The position numbers and the translations under genes are program-made. Under the pieces are notes generated by a model that worked only from the letters and a program-made list of their open reading frames with translations, was not told the origin of the DNA and searched no databases. This document shows, in pieces, positions 1 to 10,884 of a stretch of 64,000 bases of DNA. Each line of letters starts with the position of its first letter. Positions within the stretch are counted from its first letter, which is position 1. The DNA is from Diaporthe sp. PMI_573 (Eukaryota > Ascomycota > Sordariomycetes > Diaporthales > Diaporthaceae), in NCBI GenBank assembly GCA_021399435.1, contig JAJTUP010000034.1:248001-312000 (forward strand). Direction: 5' to 3'.

Positions 1-299
1 AGAACATGGGCAGTTTCATCAACGGTCTGAGCTTCGACTCAAGGAATGAAATCGGCAAAACGAGGGAGGAGATGTTCCACGACGGCTCGAGGGCAAGGCT
101 GAGGAGGGAAATGGAGCGGGAGCAACGCGCCAGCAGGCTGAGTCCAGGCTGCACGTCTCAGGTGTCCGAGTCTAGAAACTGGTGGGATGTTGAGCTGAAC
201 AGCGACAACGAGGTGGACAGCCACGACGGCAAGGGTAACGATGACGAGTGGCAAGCGCATGACATGCGCAGGAACCGGGGCAGCATGCGGACTAGTTGA
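1..299 (+). CDS. 3' end of an unidentified gene (partial)
   Basis: An open frame enters from the left edge and stops at 297-299. Its visible ~98 residues are hydrophilic and charged, rich in Arg, Glu, Asp and Ser (for example DSRNEIGKTREEMFHDGSR), which suggests a disordered C-terminal tail. No domain is recognised and no start can be assigned because the window begins inside it. It converges on the glutamine amidotransferase gene that ends at 385. The composition favours coding, but a chance frame of this size is possible. Confidence 0.35.
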   Translation, partial: NMGSFINGLSFDSRNEIGKTREEMFHDGSRARLRREMEREQRASRLSPGCTSQVSESRNWWDVELNSDNEVDSHDGKGNDDEWQAHDMRRNRGSMRTS

Positions 300-384
300 A
301 TGTTTCATGCCCTCAGGAACGTCACGTTTGCCTAGTGTGTATGTGGCATGGGTGAGGTCTGTCACTATGATTAATTTTCAATTT

Positions 385-1234
385 TTAGGCCCTGAGAGTT
401 TCTTGGCCCTGTATGAACCGCAGAAAGGCTTGTGCTATCTTGACACCATCGTGGTCGTTGTTCGCCCTGACCACACCCGAGGAGTACACGTCGTCAGCAA
501 AGACCTTGGTGTCGTGCCGGAGCTCGAGAATCTCGCTTATGATCTCGCCCGTAAACTCTGGGTGCCCTTGCACCGTGATCGCCTTGCCCGGGAGGAGGAA
601 GCCCTGGGTGGCACAGACGTCGTTCTCGCCGAGGTTCTGCGCGCCGTCGGGATTTGAGAAGACGATGTCACGGTGCATCTGGTGTATTTTCTGCAACGGA
701 AGTTAGTGGATGGAAATAGGGCCACATCGAGCAGGGGGCACGCTGTTCTCTGTTCTGTCTTACCAGGGTGTCGGAACCAAACACCGCCCTCCCCGTCTCA
801 CTCAGCTTGACCTCGGTCACACTGACCTCCCAGCCCTTGTCGTTGCGGTCGACCTTGACGCCCAGCGCCCGCCCGACGACCTGGTGCCCGAAGCAGACGC
901 CCACCACCTTGACCCTCCCGTTGGTGGCCAGCGCCTTGCGCGTGAACGCCACCAGCTTGACGATCCACTCGTCGTCCAGGTACGCGGAGTGCTTAGACCC
1001 GCTGACGAGGACGGCATCCACCGACTCCAGGTCCGGGTACTTGTCCGGCTCGTTGACGACGTCGTAGCCGGTGATGTCCAGGTGGGCCTCGAGCGGCTCC
1101 GGGGCCAGGGCGCGGCGGAAGAGGTCGGTGAAGACGCCCCTGTAGCCGTGGTACTTGGCGTTGGCGTTGGGCACGGGGGTGTCTGCCTCGAGGATGGCGA
1201 GGCGGACCGGGGTTCTTGCGGCTGTGGATCCCAT
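385..1234 (-). CDS. Class I glutamine amidotransferase-like protein
   Basis: Two exons, 1234-764 and 690-385, are joined across a 73-bp intron (gtaaga donor, ctaac branch point, gcag acceptor) to give 258 residues. The fold is the triad glutamine amidotransferase domain also found in GMP synthase. The nucleophile elbow reads VGVCFGHQ (Cys near residue 113) and the His of the triad lies in VQGHPEF in exon 2. These enzymes release ammonia from glutamine or act as gamma-glutamyl peptidases. As a stand-alone fungal protein with no synthetase domain, the acceptor is unknown. The start is the first ATG of the frame at 1234, directly before the conserved beta strand VRLAILEAD. Confidence 0.85.
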
Positions 1235-2233
1235 CTTTGCGCGTCGCTTGCAGGAGCTTTCCGGTTCAAATGTGGAATAGAGAACGATATATTCCAACTG
1301 GGTGGAGGGGGCGGCTGCTCTCACCAAACAAGGGGTAGTTTCAGTTTGAGTGAATGAAGCCTTCAATTTGCAGCAGGTCCAAGGGTGCTGAGATTGAAAA
1401 AGCAATGCTTTCCGGAGGCGTACTTGCTGAGCTCTATATATATCCAGTCGATGAGAGCTTTGAATCCTATTTGCCTGCTTGGACAAGAGGACGAGGGCAA
1501 GGGAGAGCAAGCGATGCCCATGTGTGACGTCCATCTTGACTCGTAGTCGCGATAAGCGCCTTCAGAGTGGTGGTCCACAGCCGCCGCCGTTCTCGGAGCC
1601 CCCGCAAGCGCCATCTGGATGGAACTCTCCGTCGCTAGACTGAGTGCTTCACAGTAACCTCACCTCTGTGGAGGGTTTTGAGGTGAAAGACTCACCGTGA
1701 CCAATGGAGTCAGTGTCAGTGTAACTCGAAGGACTATACTCTGTTGTGTGCGCAGTGGAGGCGGCTTGCATGCATGTGGCTGATCTGCGCATGCGCTTAC
1801 CCTTGCACCTTGCTCGCGTGGCCTCTCCCTTTTCCCTCAGCTGCCGTGTACGTACTAGACTACACAGTAGGAAAACACGATCCCTAACCCTCGTAACGTC
1901 AGCAGCCACTCTTCAGATCCCATCATCCTCCTGCTCCTCAGCTGGACGTCCCGATATCACCCTCACAGTTTTCAGGCATGTGAATGCCCAATTCGTGTCA
2001 CAAGTATTATGGAACCCAACCTCCACTCTTCACTAAATGACGTGAGATTTTAACCAAGTTGCGCTGCAGAAGACTAAGACGCTGCAAATTGAGCAGCCAG
2101 GATGTTCAACGGACTTTTGTGTCTGATGGTCAAGCAACAGGGTGAGGGACTGTGACCCATACACACTTTGTGATCCTCGACTCCTTTACATTCAGTCTCA
2201 GTCATGCTACTTACTCCCACGCAGCTCGTGCAC
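1235..2233. other. Intergenic, upstream of the amidotransferase
   Basis: About 1 kb between the 5' end of the amidotransferase and the 3' end of the next minus-strand gene. Short open frames on both strands have no recognisable domain. A TATA-like run (ctctatatatat) lies near 1430-1442, about 200 bp upstream of the amidotransferase ATG. Nothing else was seen. Confidence 0.5.
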
Positions 2234-4231
2234 CTAGTCAAACCGTGTGGTGTTGAACAAACGGTTTCCAGTGTCTGTTTGCCCCTTTCCCTTGAACTCA
2301 TTCTCAGACAGGCGCATCGCCACAAAACCGACATTCCAATCAACTTCCACGTGTGTGGGGGGCTTTTTGAAGAACTTGGCCTGGATCACGCCGGCAATGA
2401 CCACAACCTGCACCTTCTTCTCGACGCTCCGAATGTGCTCAATGAAACCAACAATGGTCTTGCCGCTGTTCACAACAGAATCCACAAGAAGAATGGTGCT
2501 CTGGTCTTTGATTTGCTGCTCCTTGAGGTCCTCTGGAGTGTTTGCGTGAACGAACAGGGCAGCTGGAAAGGCCTCGCTCACGCCCAAAGCCATCGGCTCG
2601 CCTCCGCGCATCATGGCGACAATGACCGTCTTTTCTTCATCGAGGAGCCGGTACCCCTCGGTCCGGTGTTTCTGAACGTGAACAATCGCCGTCTCTTCAC
2701 ATCCGATCATCTCTGATACATGCTGTGTTGCTATCCACCATCCTGCTCTTCGATGTGCCTCCCGCAGCCCTGGACCAGCAACGCCCGCGTCCCTCATTGG
2801 CGTCATGAGGAGCTTTGCTGCCGCTGAGTCCGTTGCATGGATGCGGCCGAGCCTTGAAGTATTCGAACGCCGAGCCAGTGTGTTGGAGGCGAAGGCGGCA
2901 TCCATCTCGACAACGGGAACCAAACCTTCAGCCAGTCTGGGGCGTGAGCCTGTGGGCAAGAGGATTTGTCTTGGGCGGAGACCGCCACTGATAGCATTCA
3001 TTAGGGCTTGGTCCATGCTCTTGCTCCTGGTCTCAACGTCTCCCGTCACGACGAAAGGGTGATCGGCCGCCATTAGCATCGGAATGTCCACCTCACTGTC
3101 GCCAAATGCATAGACTTGTACACCATAGTGCTTGCGGAGGCGCTCGACAATGGCTGCCTTGACCCCAGGCGTGACAACAAAGCAGTCTGAGATGCGGCCA
3201 CCACCGATGATGTCGACGTGGGCCGAAGACTGCACACTTTGCAACACCACTTCCCAAATGCGCTTGATTCCACAAGTGACGACCACGGCTCGAACGTGCC
3301 TTAGTTTTCCAACCGATGCGAGAAGATCTGCCAGTTCAGGGTGCAGAGTCACTTCGCTGGCGATGACTTGACAGAGTCGCTCAAATTCAGGCTCGGGAAT
3401 CTCCTCATATAGCCAAGTGGCTTGGCGGAAAGCTCTGTAGGAGTAGCCCCAAACTAGATGTCCGAAATATTGCTTCAGTCTGTTGCTGCCATCTTGTCCC
3501 ATCTTCAGGTGTTCGCCCCAGAATCTTGCCCCAGTATCCACGGACGCCAACGTCTTGTCCGCGTCGAGCACCAGGACAGTCTCGATCTTGCTCGCCGAAG
3601 GGGCAATGATGTCGTCCAACCTGGCCAGTGCTCGGCGCAGGTTTTCCTCCTCTGAGTGATCTCGAATGTCTCTCATCAGACTTGTCACGCGGGAAAATTC
3701 ATCTCCCAAGTGGTTATGCAGGGTGAAGAACATGATACCGTGATGGCGACACAGAGTCTTCGCTCTCGACTTTTCGCTCCACTGCCATCTGCGCAAGTCG
3801 TCGACACTCATTTCCGGGCGGTTCCGGCTTTTGTCATTCAGACGATATTCAGCAATGGTCTCAGGAGGTGTGTCGAGGTACAACATGTGAGTGTAAGTTT
3901 CAAGGTCGGCCTGTGTGTGCACCTCCAGGGCACCGGTGCCTGTCCAGAGGGTAAGGTGGCCAGCGACGATGCCTACTTTCCGGTCTGACTGGCACGTTGC
4001 TGCGATGTGTTGAATGGCAATCTCACGGTAGACAGCCTTCTCAGAATCGGGCTTCTGCTTGAAAGCGGCCAGCCCTCCACGTACCATGGAACTGAGTGTT
4101 TGAGAGCCGTCAAAGAAGGCAAAATCTCTCTCGCCAAGGTTCTTCTTCAGGCGTTCGATGAGTGTTGTTTTTCCGCAGCCAGAGACCCCATAAATGCCGA
4201 CTACCACCGGCCTGTCCTCCGTTCCTGACAT
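2234..4231 (-). CDS. P-loop kinase / HAD phosphatase / uracil phosphoribosyltransferase fusion
   Basis: A single exon of 665 residues, starting at ATG 4231. Three catalytic modules are visible. Residues about 10-200 form a P-loop nucleotide-binding domain with Walker A GVSGCGKTT, like uridine/adenylate kinases. About 220-430 form a HAD-type domain with motif I VLDADKTL and motif IV GDSEVDIPML, as in phosphoserine-phosphatase-like enzymes. About 450-665 form a UPRTase-type phosphoribosyltransferase with the PRPP loop LLVDSVVNSGKT and a C-terminal TDTGNRLFNT resembling the uracil-binding end of UPRTs. A role in pyrimidine salvage with built-in nucleotide phosphorylation or dephosphorylation is inference. 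Fungal proteins of this order are known to me only as uncharacterised. The HAD domain keeps its nucleophile DxD and the P-loop is intact, so all three modules may be active. Confidence 0.8.
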   Translation of the reverse strand: MSGTEDRPVVVGIYGVSGCGKTTLIERLKKNLGERDFAFFDGSQTLSSMVRGGLAAFKQKPDSEKAVYREIAIQHIAATCQSDRKVGIVAGHLTLWTGTGALEVHTQADLETYTHMLYLDTPPETIAEYRLNDKSRNRPEMSVDDLRRWQWSEKSRAKTLCRHHGIMFFTLHNHLGDEFSRVTSLMRDIRDHSEEENLRRALARLDDIIAPSASKIETVLVLDADKTLASVDTGARFWGEHLKMGQDGSNRLKQYFGHLVWGYSYRAFRQATWLYEEIPEPEFERLCQVIASEVTLHPELADLLASVGKLRHVRAVVVTCGIKRIWEVVLQSVQSSAHVDIIGGGRISDCFVVTPGVKAAIVERLRKHYGVQVYAFGDSEVDIPMLMAADHPFVVTGDVETRSKSMDQALMNAISGGLRPRQILLPTGSRPRLAEGLVPVVEMDAAFASNTLARRSNTSRLGRIHATDSAAAKLLMTPMRDAGVAGPGLREAHRRAGWWIATQHVSEMIGCEETAIVHVQKHRTEGYRLLDEEKTVIVAMMRGGEPMALGVSEAFPAALFVHANTPEDLKEQQIKDQSTILLVDSVVNSGKTIVGFIEHIRSVEKKVQVVVIAGVIQAKFFKKPPTHVEVDWNVGFVAMRLSENEFKGKGQTDTGNRLFNTTRFD

Positions 4232-5335
4232 CGTTGCGTGACTCTTCCACGCGAGGAGGTGGAATGGGGATGTCCAGAATAGATATTGAGTTATGGCTTG
4301 TCGAGGGCGAGGACTCTTCGAAAAGTTCCTTGCAGAACGAAGATGCTTGATGACGGATGCTAGAATTCGTGGAAGTAGGGCGAGTTTTGAAACGGATTCC
4401 CTTCCGGAGATTTTGCGATTTCCCACATTATCAGGTGTCCTTTTGGCTCGGTGGAAGCGGCCTGTAGCAAACTGAGTTCTTACGATACGTCCCACTCTGT
4501 TTCCTCATCAAAGGAGTGATGAGACATTGTCTCAGCTCGTTTTCACAGCAATCTTTGATCGTGCTGATTTCCAGCTACTTCGCGCATTCTCTCTATCGTA
4601 ATGAAGAGATGCAACCTGTTTGAGATGGGATAGATGACTCTCCTGAGGCATTGACATGATGGAATCATGGCAGGCTGCTACACCACAACGTTCCGGTGGG
4701 TATGGCTCCAACTTTGGAAGCACCAAGCATAAACACCGCCGGGACAGCGCTTAAGCATCTACCCGTTGCTTCGACATGGCGTTGCCGAATGGTCCAGCAC
4801 GCTTTTTAACCTCAGTATCCTCGAAAAGTCTCCACATACATTATCACAGGAACGCAGCCACATTAATAAGCAATACGGAACGTCATTGCGGAGGTCTGTG
4901 GCTTACTGACATTCTACCCGATCATCTCTAGGAGGACTACCAATAGAAGGGGTTTCTACAGGTTATCTTATAGGAGGCTATCCCATAGGACTACAGGAGG
5001 CTGGAAGGTGAGCCTTCAGCAAGTGAACCTGCCTTACCTCTAGCTTTCCCACATTTCCAGCTACATATTTTCGACCCACCGGCCGTGAATAGTTGCTAAA
5101 CCACATGTGCGACTTTACAAAATCGGGGCTGTCATCTTGTCCAACCGTGTGTGCCCACAACCCCGCCACCATCAAGAGGGGTAGCGAGAGCTGACTGCAT
5201 GAAAGATTTGAACGTGTGACTTCCTCGAATTTCGGACTCTGTGCTGCTCCTTTCAACTTGACGTTGACCTTTCATTGCGAAGTGTGTGAAGCTGCCTCGA
5301 ATTACTAATTCATCACTGCGAACCGATATCGAAAC
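4232..5335. other. Intergenic between divergent genes
   Basis: About 1.1 kb separating the minus-strand fusion gene from the plus-strand P450. It should hold both promoters. A local run of tataggagg/cctatag-type direct repeats sits near 4945-4995. No gene was seen. Confidence 0.5.
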
Positions 5336-7332
5336 ATGGTACAAAGCTTGCCCCATTATGCGGCTCAGGCCAGTTCAGACCCTGCATTCATCGGGGCGGC
5401 ATTACTCGGAGTCTTGTTTCACGTGTCTATTCAGCTTGTTGAATTTGAAAGGTTCATGTTCCATTATCTGGCGGCTTTGCCGGTCATGGCTCTAGGCATG
5501 ACGACTGTGCTTTCCGACTTTGGCCGGCTTGCGTGGTCACAAGCAATTGTGAAGTCCATTTTCATGGAGATTATTTTCAACTTGAGCTTCCTCCTCAGCA
5601 TTGGCGTTTACCGCATGCTGTTACACCGGTGTAGAGGCTTTCCTGGACCGGTGGGAGCAAGGCTCAGCCGTTTCTGGACTGCCTACATCTCAGGCAAGAA
5701 CTTGCAATACTACAAGGATTTGGAGAAGATGCAGGCAAAGTATGGCGACTTTGTGCGAACAGGTATGCAACATGACCGCCTCCGGACACTGCATAGAGCG
5801 CTGTGTACATGTAAGCCGACAGATCGCAGGGCCGCGCGAAATTACCGTCTTTCGCGATTCAGCTGTCACCGCAATATACGGTCCTGCATCAAAGTTGCTG
5901 AAGTCAACATGGTACGGTCAGTCAGGCAATGATCCAGATCAGGTATCACTTCACATGGTGAGAGATCCTGCGCGACATCGCAATCGTCGAAGAGCCTGGG
6001 ACCGAGGCTTTGCTATCAAGGGTATGTGGCTTCCAAAACAGAACCGCAGGGGAACTCCTAGTTGACGATACCTATGCAGCCCTTGCAAATTATGAGCCTC
6101 GCGTCAAAGAAAAGGCCGATCTTCTGACGGAACGAATGCGAGAACGCGCCAGGCAACCTGTCAACATCACGAAATGGGCCATGTTTTACAGTTTTGATGT
6201 CATCGGTGAGGTTGCATTTTCAAAAGACTTTGGTAATCTCATGACTGGTACCGAGCATTCAGCCCTCATACCAATCCATGAACATATCAAGGCCTTGGGT
6301 GTCTTGAGCCCCGTACCATGGTTGATGAACATTCTCACCTGTCTTCCAGCCGCTTCAAACATCTACACCGAAATTTTTGCCTTTTGCGCGGACGAGATCC
6401 AGGCTAAACAAAAGGTAACCCTCCCCTGCGTTGATCCTGGTCACATTGGTGCCCTGGTCCATTACTGATCTGCGGGCCGCCGAAAGTCGTGGAACAGTGA
6501 GAAATTTCCGAGCGACATCGTATCCTGGATGTTGAAGGCTGTACATGATAAGGACGTCTCTGCAGCTCCAACTCCCGAAGCACTTGAGTACGACTCGAGG
6601 CTGGTTCTACTGGCTGGCAGGTTTGTAATTCGTCCACTAAACCATTGGCAACCTTGGAAACCGCCCTACTAAACCGAGCCCCTGTGTAGTGATACAGCGT
6701 CCAGCACGTTATCCAATGCTTTGTTCTTTCTCTGCAAGGATGTGGGAGCACAGACAAAGCTGCGTGAGCAGCTCCGACAGGCCATGACGTGGGAGGGCCG
6801 GGACTACGAGAAGGTGCAATTCGTCACATTTCTAGACGACATCATCGCCGAGACACTCCGGCTGAGGCCAGCAGTTCTCGTTGCCGGGTCTCGTGAGACC
6901 CCGGCAGCAGGCTTGCAGATCGACGAAATGCATATCCCTGGGAACACAAACGTTCTAGTGCCTGTGTACAACATCCAGAGAGACCAGCGCTATTGGCCGC
7001 AGGCCAATGAATTTATACCTGAGCGGTGGGGGGACAGAAGATCAGAGATGGGGACCGACAATGCGCCGTACTTCCCTTTCCTAGCTGGTACGACAAGTCC
7101 GACGAGTAATCAAAGTATTCCGTGTAACTGGCTAACTCGGTTCTTAGGAATGTATTCATGTCCGGGCAAGAATCTCGCTTACATGAGCTTGCGCATTGCA
7201 CTCGCAACACTTGTGCAGAACTTTGACATTTCATTCGCTGAGGGAGAAGATGGGACTGCATTCGAGAAAGAAGCCCTGGATACATTTGTTGTAACGCTCC
7301 CGCCACTGCACATCATTTTCGCTCCTCTTTGA
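5336..7332 (+). CDS. Cytochrome P450 monooxygenase, six exons
   Basis: Exons 5336-5762, 5830-6021, 6080-6414, 6487-6620, 6690-7087 and 7148-7332 give 556 residues in one frame, with introns of 58-72 bp. The N-terminus carries two hydrophobic helices (about residues 15-80) before the proline hinge RGFPGPVGARLSRFW, so it is an ER-anchored class II P450. Visible P450 signatures are the I-helix LAGSDTASSTL, the K-helix ETLR, FIPERWG and the haem loop FLAGMYSCPGKNL with the thiolate Cys. The position normally Arg in the haem loop is Tyr. Such P450s with a long N-terminal membrane region are common in fungal secondary metabolism. The substrate is unknown, and no synthase gene lies nearby, so it is not obviously part of a cluster. 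Confidence 0.88.
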
Positions 7333-8339
7333 TTGACCCGGCCAACATTGGGCAGGAATCCAGGAGACACATTGGGCTTTCACCTGGCGAAGATATCATT
7401 CGCATCTCTCCAATCAAATTTGACCTATCCGTTGTCTCTTGTCCGAGTAGACATGTGACCGAGATTCCAACATCTAAGAAATCAGTCTTCCGATTTTACC
7501 GCACATTGCCACCGAAAGAGGGCTCACACCTGCTAAATGAGCTCCCCCCCAAACCTGCATGTGTCCTGCACATCGCACGATACACACGCTCCAGCAGACC
7601 CGCTAGGTCACTGGACACAACCGGTAGATGAGACCAGGCTAGAGCTAGAGCACCCACCCAATCGTGGGTCGGTGTAAGCTTCCCAGCAGGCCCACGTTCC
7701 TTTTCTCCGCACAGCTTGCGCACACCTTGGGATCGTGTGCATATGATTTGCCACGCAGGGTTGGTGTACGACTGCCAAACCACACTTGCATGCCGTGAAA
7801 TACCAAGCGGCCGGAGTTCCCCCCTGGTGGGCAACTAGAGCAACCCATCAGGACGCAGTAAGCTGACGCTACCACACCACACCATCCCACAACCAAAATA
7901 AACCACTGAGAGGCATTCTTCATGTTCAACGATCCACAGCAGTATTAATGGAAACCGTTGTAACAACCAGAGTCCGAGGTGAGTGTCGACTACTGTCGTC
8001 CTCCCTTGGAGTGTGGTCCGCGCCGCGCCGTCCAAAATTTCTCTTTCTCCTGAGCAAGGCTCTGGCTCCATCCCTCGGCTCTGACAAAGCGCCTCCGAGG
8101 GGTGTGAGGAAAGTGATGTAAGTACAGTCATAATTGGATCACCCGGGTGATATATAGCAAATGGCTCTGCCGGGGCTGATGACTGAATCCCCGATTGCTT
8201 TCGAACTTCCCCAACGTCTTGTCAGCCCTCATATGTGTCAAATTTGCCCACGTGTGCACCCGGGAGCCATTGGTGATCCGTGTAGAATCATTTATTTCCC
8301 CCACGAACCCGGCGCTATCAGGCGTGCACCGAATTCATA
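7333..8339. other. Intergenic
   Basis: About 1 kb between two plus-strand genes. Short open frames on the minus strand (for example 7835-8131) lack ATG starts or recognisable domains. It holds the presumed P450 terminator and the promoter of the rhodopsin-like gene. Nothing else was seen. Confidence 0.5.
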
Positions 8340-9872
8340 ATGGGCTTTTACTTGTATGACCAGTTACTCGGCCTTTTGATCTTCTTTAGTGTACTTTGCA
8401 CGATCACCGTCGGACTCCGCGTGTTTGTTAGGACCAAGGTCACCAAGGGAGCGTTCGGCTGGGATGATGTTGCACTTGTCATTTCATACGTGAGTCTCTA
8501 GTTTGCTTCTGATAATCAGCAACATCCAGTCTGTTCTCAGTAGCGTAGGATGACCTGAGCTAATGACACATGGCCTCTAGCTGCTCATGATGGTGTTTGT
8601 GGCTCTCTGTGTACTAGCTGTACGAGCCGGGATGGACTCATCTGAAGATGAGCCGTGGTTTAATGACCCTGCGGCTAGCAGGGTGAGTAATTCGTCATGC
8701 AGTTTTGCCCCCAATGACCGGTTCCTAAGACAGTTTCTAGTACGACTACGCAAAATACGTCGTCTGCTTCGTGATATCCGGAGTGGTTAAAATAAGCGTC
8801 GCATTGGTACTATATCGTCTGGACAGCCGTCCGACAGTTCGAACCATCATCATCATCGACAGTAAGCAGCTTCTGGATACAATCTTGACTTGACCCCTTC
8901 CAGAAGAAACACCTCCCCTCTGTGGCCTAGCCTCAAAGAACTTATTACGCTGGTAGTTTGAGATAGGCTATGGCCACACTGTGGCCCTTTAGTTCCCCTA
9001 TTTGTATGAAACCACTCCCTTGGTGCTCTGATAACTGACTCTGAATGCTGCAGTGGTCACATGCACTATTTGGAATTTGGTCACAGCTTTCGTGCTGTCA
9101 TTTGGCTGTATGAGGCTGAGCCCGTATGTTATCAACATGACGGTGTGCGAGAACATGTTCTATTCACAGGAGTCATCCTATGTGATCTATAACATCTTCC
9201 ATGTGCTCCTACCCATTTACATTCTTTGGAATGTGCAAATATCGAAGGCTCTCAAAGTGAGCGTGGTTGGACTGTTTAGTGTTGGGCTCCTGTAAGTTGG
9301 ATCTCTGACTGTCAAATTAGCTTTCTTTGTTTATTTCATCACACATTATCGAAGCCATGCACCCTCCATCGGGAGACGTCACTAATGCAAGCTATTGCTA
9401 CAGTGCTGCTATCGCCGCCATCATGAAGCTCCAGGTTCACTACGAAACATTCCACCCTCGAGACAACGACTCACTCACTAGGTGGTATTTGGCCATGATA
9501 TGGGCAATCACGGAGCACGGGCTGTCAATTTTCGCCAGCTCTGTGCTCGCCTTGCGACCGCTTGCAAGAATGGTGTCCAAGGGATGGGCATCCATCTCGA
9601 GCAGCTTCTACGGCGGGGGCAGCAAGGACGCCAAGTCCTCCGGCCAGGGTACCTCGAGTCGTGTCTCCAAAAAGACGAATTGGTCAGAGCCAACCGAGTC
9701 GAACGAGCTGGGCACAATTGGTGTTCGAAACGAAGTCTCAGTCCACAGCGAATACACTCCGGAAGGTCATGCGCAGGAACCATTGTACCTTGCTGAAGCA
9801 TATAATGGCAGCTCCGAGAGCCACAAGAGGTTGGTTGAAGCGAAGGCACAAGATGTGGCTGTTGCCGCTTGA
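8340..9872 (+). CDS. Fungal rhodopsin-type seven-helix integral membrane protein
   Basis: Exons 8340-8489, 8581-8682, 8741-8861, 9054-9291 and 9404-9872 give 359 residues. Exon 1 encodes the first helix and the hallmark of the fungal rhodopsin-domain (PTH11-related) family, RVFVRTKVTKGAFGWDD. Exon 3 encodes a helix with KISVALVLYRLD, and exon 4 holds two more helices, SYVIYNIFHVLLP among them. The C-terminus from about residue 270 is hydrophilic, Ser/Gly/Lys-rich and probably cytosolic. Proteins of this family are GPCR-like sensors of surface or nutrient cues. The ligand is unknown. Intron 3 (8862-9053) is a repetitive introner-like element described separately. The acceptor of intron 4 could also lie 12 bp upstream, at 9391. 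Confidence 0.75.
8862..9053 (+). repeat. Introner-like element family A, copy 1 (intron 3 of the rhodopsin-like gene)
   Basis: This 192-bp intron is similar end to end to the introns at 47666-47817 (plus) and 33376-33579 (minus), which lie in unrelated genes. The first 25 bases differ by one base from each of the other two. Bases 8956-8987 are identical to 47722-47753 over 32 bp. The last 23 bases differ by one from the 33-kb copy. A long imperfect hairpin forms between about 8917-8932 (gtggcctagcctcaaa) and 8957-8977, and a second perfect one is ggccaca-c-tgtggcc. It interrupts an ATG codon as A|TG. Confidence 0.9.
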
Positions 9873-10226
9873 GGCACGGCATCGTGTTAGAGGGGGGGGA
9901 ATGCCTTGTTTCATTTGTCTTGTTTGAAAGCCGGCATTTCCGTCAGATTTCAATGAATACATCATGTTCAGTCAATGTGCGTGAAGAACTCGAAGGTTCG
10001 CCATTCAGTGACCAGGACCATTTTGGAAAATAACTTTTGCTGGCTTTTCGCACACATAAAACAGTTTCATCTCCATCGAGCCGAGTCAAAGAGCCAAGTT
10101 CTTTTCCTTTGGCTCATCGTCTTCCTCCGATTTTGTGATGAACCGCCTCCCTCACACTCATTCCAGCAAAGCCCCCCGCGCCCCCCCCCCCCTTCCACTC
10201 TCACATGATTGTGGACTAACATGGCT
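9873..10226. other. Convergent intergenic spacer
   Basis: A 350-bp spacer between the rhodopsin-like gene and the broken 2EXR gene, which converge on it. It contains an interrupted C-run at 10180-10192 (10 or more C). No gene was seen. Confidence 0.5.
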
Positions 10227-10884
10227 TTACAGAGGGTATCTCTTCCACTGAATACGCCCCTGTCGTCGAGCACACACTTCAAAGGCCTGGATCCGGACTG
10301 GAATCGCATGGTCCTGTCCTCGAGTATTGCCCAGTGACTCACGGAAACGCTCAAGCCAATATTTCCAGTGTGGCGTGGAGACCAGAGGGCCTTCAACAGC
10401 TTCGACAAGTCTGCAGCGACGGCTTGGAGCGCACACAACTACCTGCCCCGGAAGAGTCTTCTCCAAAGGCACAGATGGGTTCACCACCATGGACAGTTTC
10501 TGCAACTTTGGGAAGGCTGCCGATAAGCCGTTACAGAACCGCTCCATGATAGCTGTGCTGAATCCAGTACGATAGAAGTCCCATAAATCAGGCTCAATTG
10601 CAATGCTTTCGACTTGCTGCCAGAGAGTATCGGAGCTTGACCCCGCCAGCCTTCGACGTGAGGAAGGCCTGTGATTCGTGGAAGGTATGGATCAAGGCGA
10701 GGTCGATATCGACGGTCAGCTGATTTGGAGGAAGGCCGGGGAGGGCCTTGGTTGGGCTTCTGGTGTAGAGAGGAGTGCAGACCTCAGGCTTGCGAGTGGC
10801 CCAGGCTGCACTACAGACCATGTCTCGGATCTCCTGTGGGAACTGCATGAAGCGGATGAAAGACCCATTCTCTGGTTGAGCCAT
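10227..10884 (-). pseudogene. 2EXR-domain protein, frameshifted
   Basis: From ATG 10884 the frame encodes the start of a 2EXR domain (FIRFMQFPQEIRDMVCSAAW, family pattern F..F..LP.EIR..IW). It runs into a stop 96 codons later. Shifting by one base near 10632-10640 restores a continuous frame (DTLWQQVESIAIEPDLWDFY, then TGFSTAIMERFCNG) that ends at 10227. A single inserted C in the run after AAGCTC explains it. The distance is too short for an intron. 2EXR proteins are a large fungal family of unknown function resembling F-box proteins. The conserved Trp after EIR is Cys here, in keeping with decay, though a sequencing error in the base run cannot be excluded. Confidence 0.6.

Noticed and set aside
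5336..9872. P450 plus membrane protein as a secondary-metabolite cluster
   Set aside because: No polyketide synthase, peptide synthetase, terpene cyclase or prenyltransferase is present nearby.
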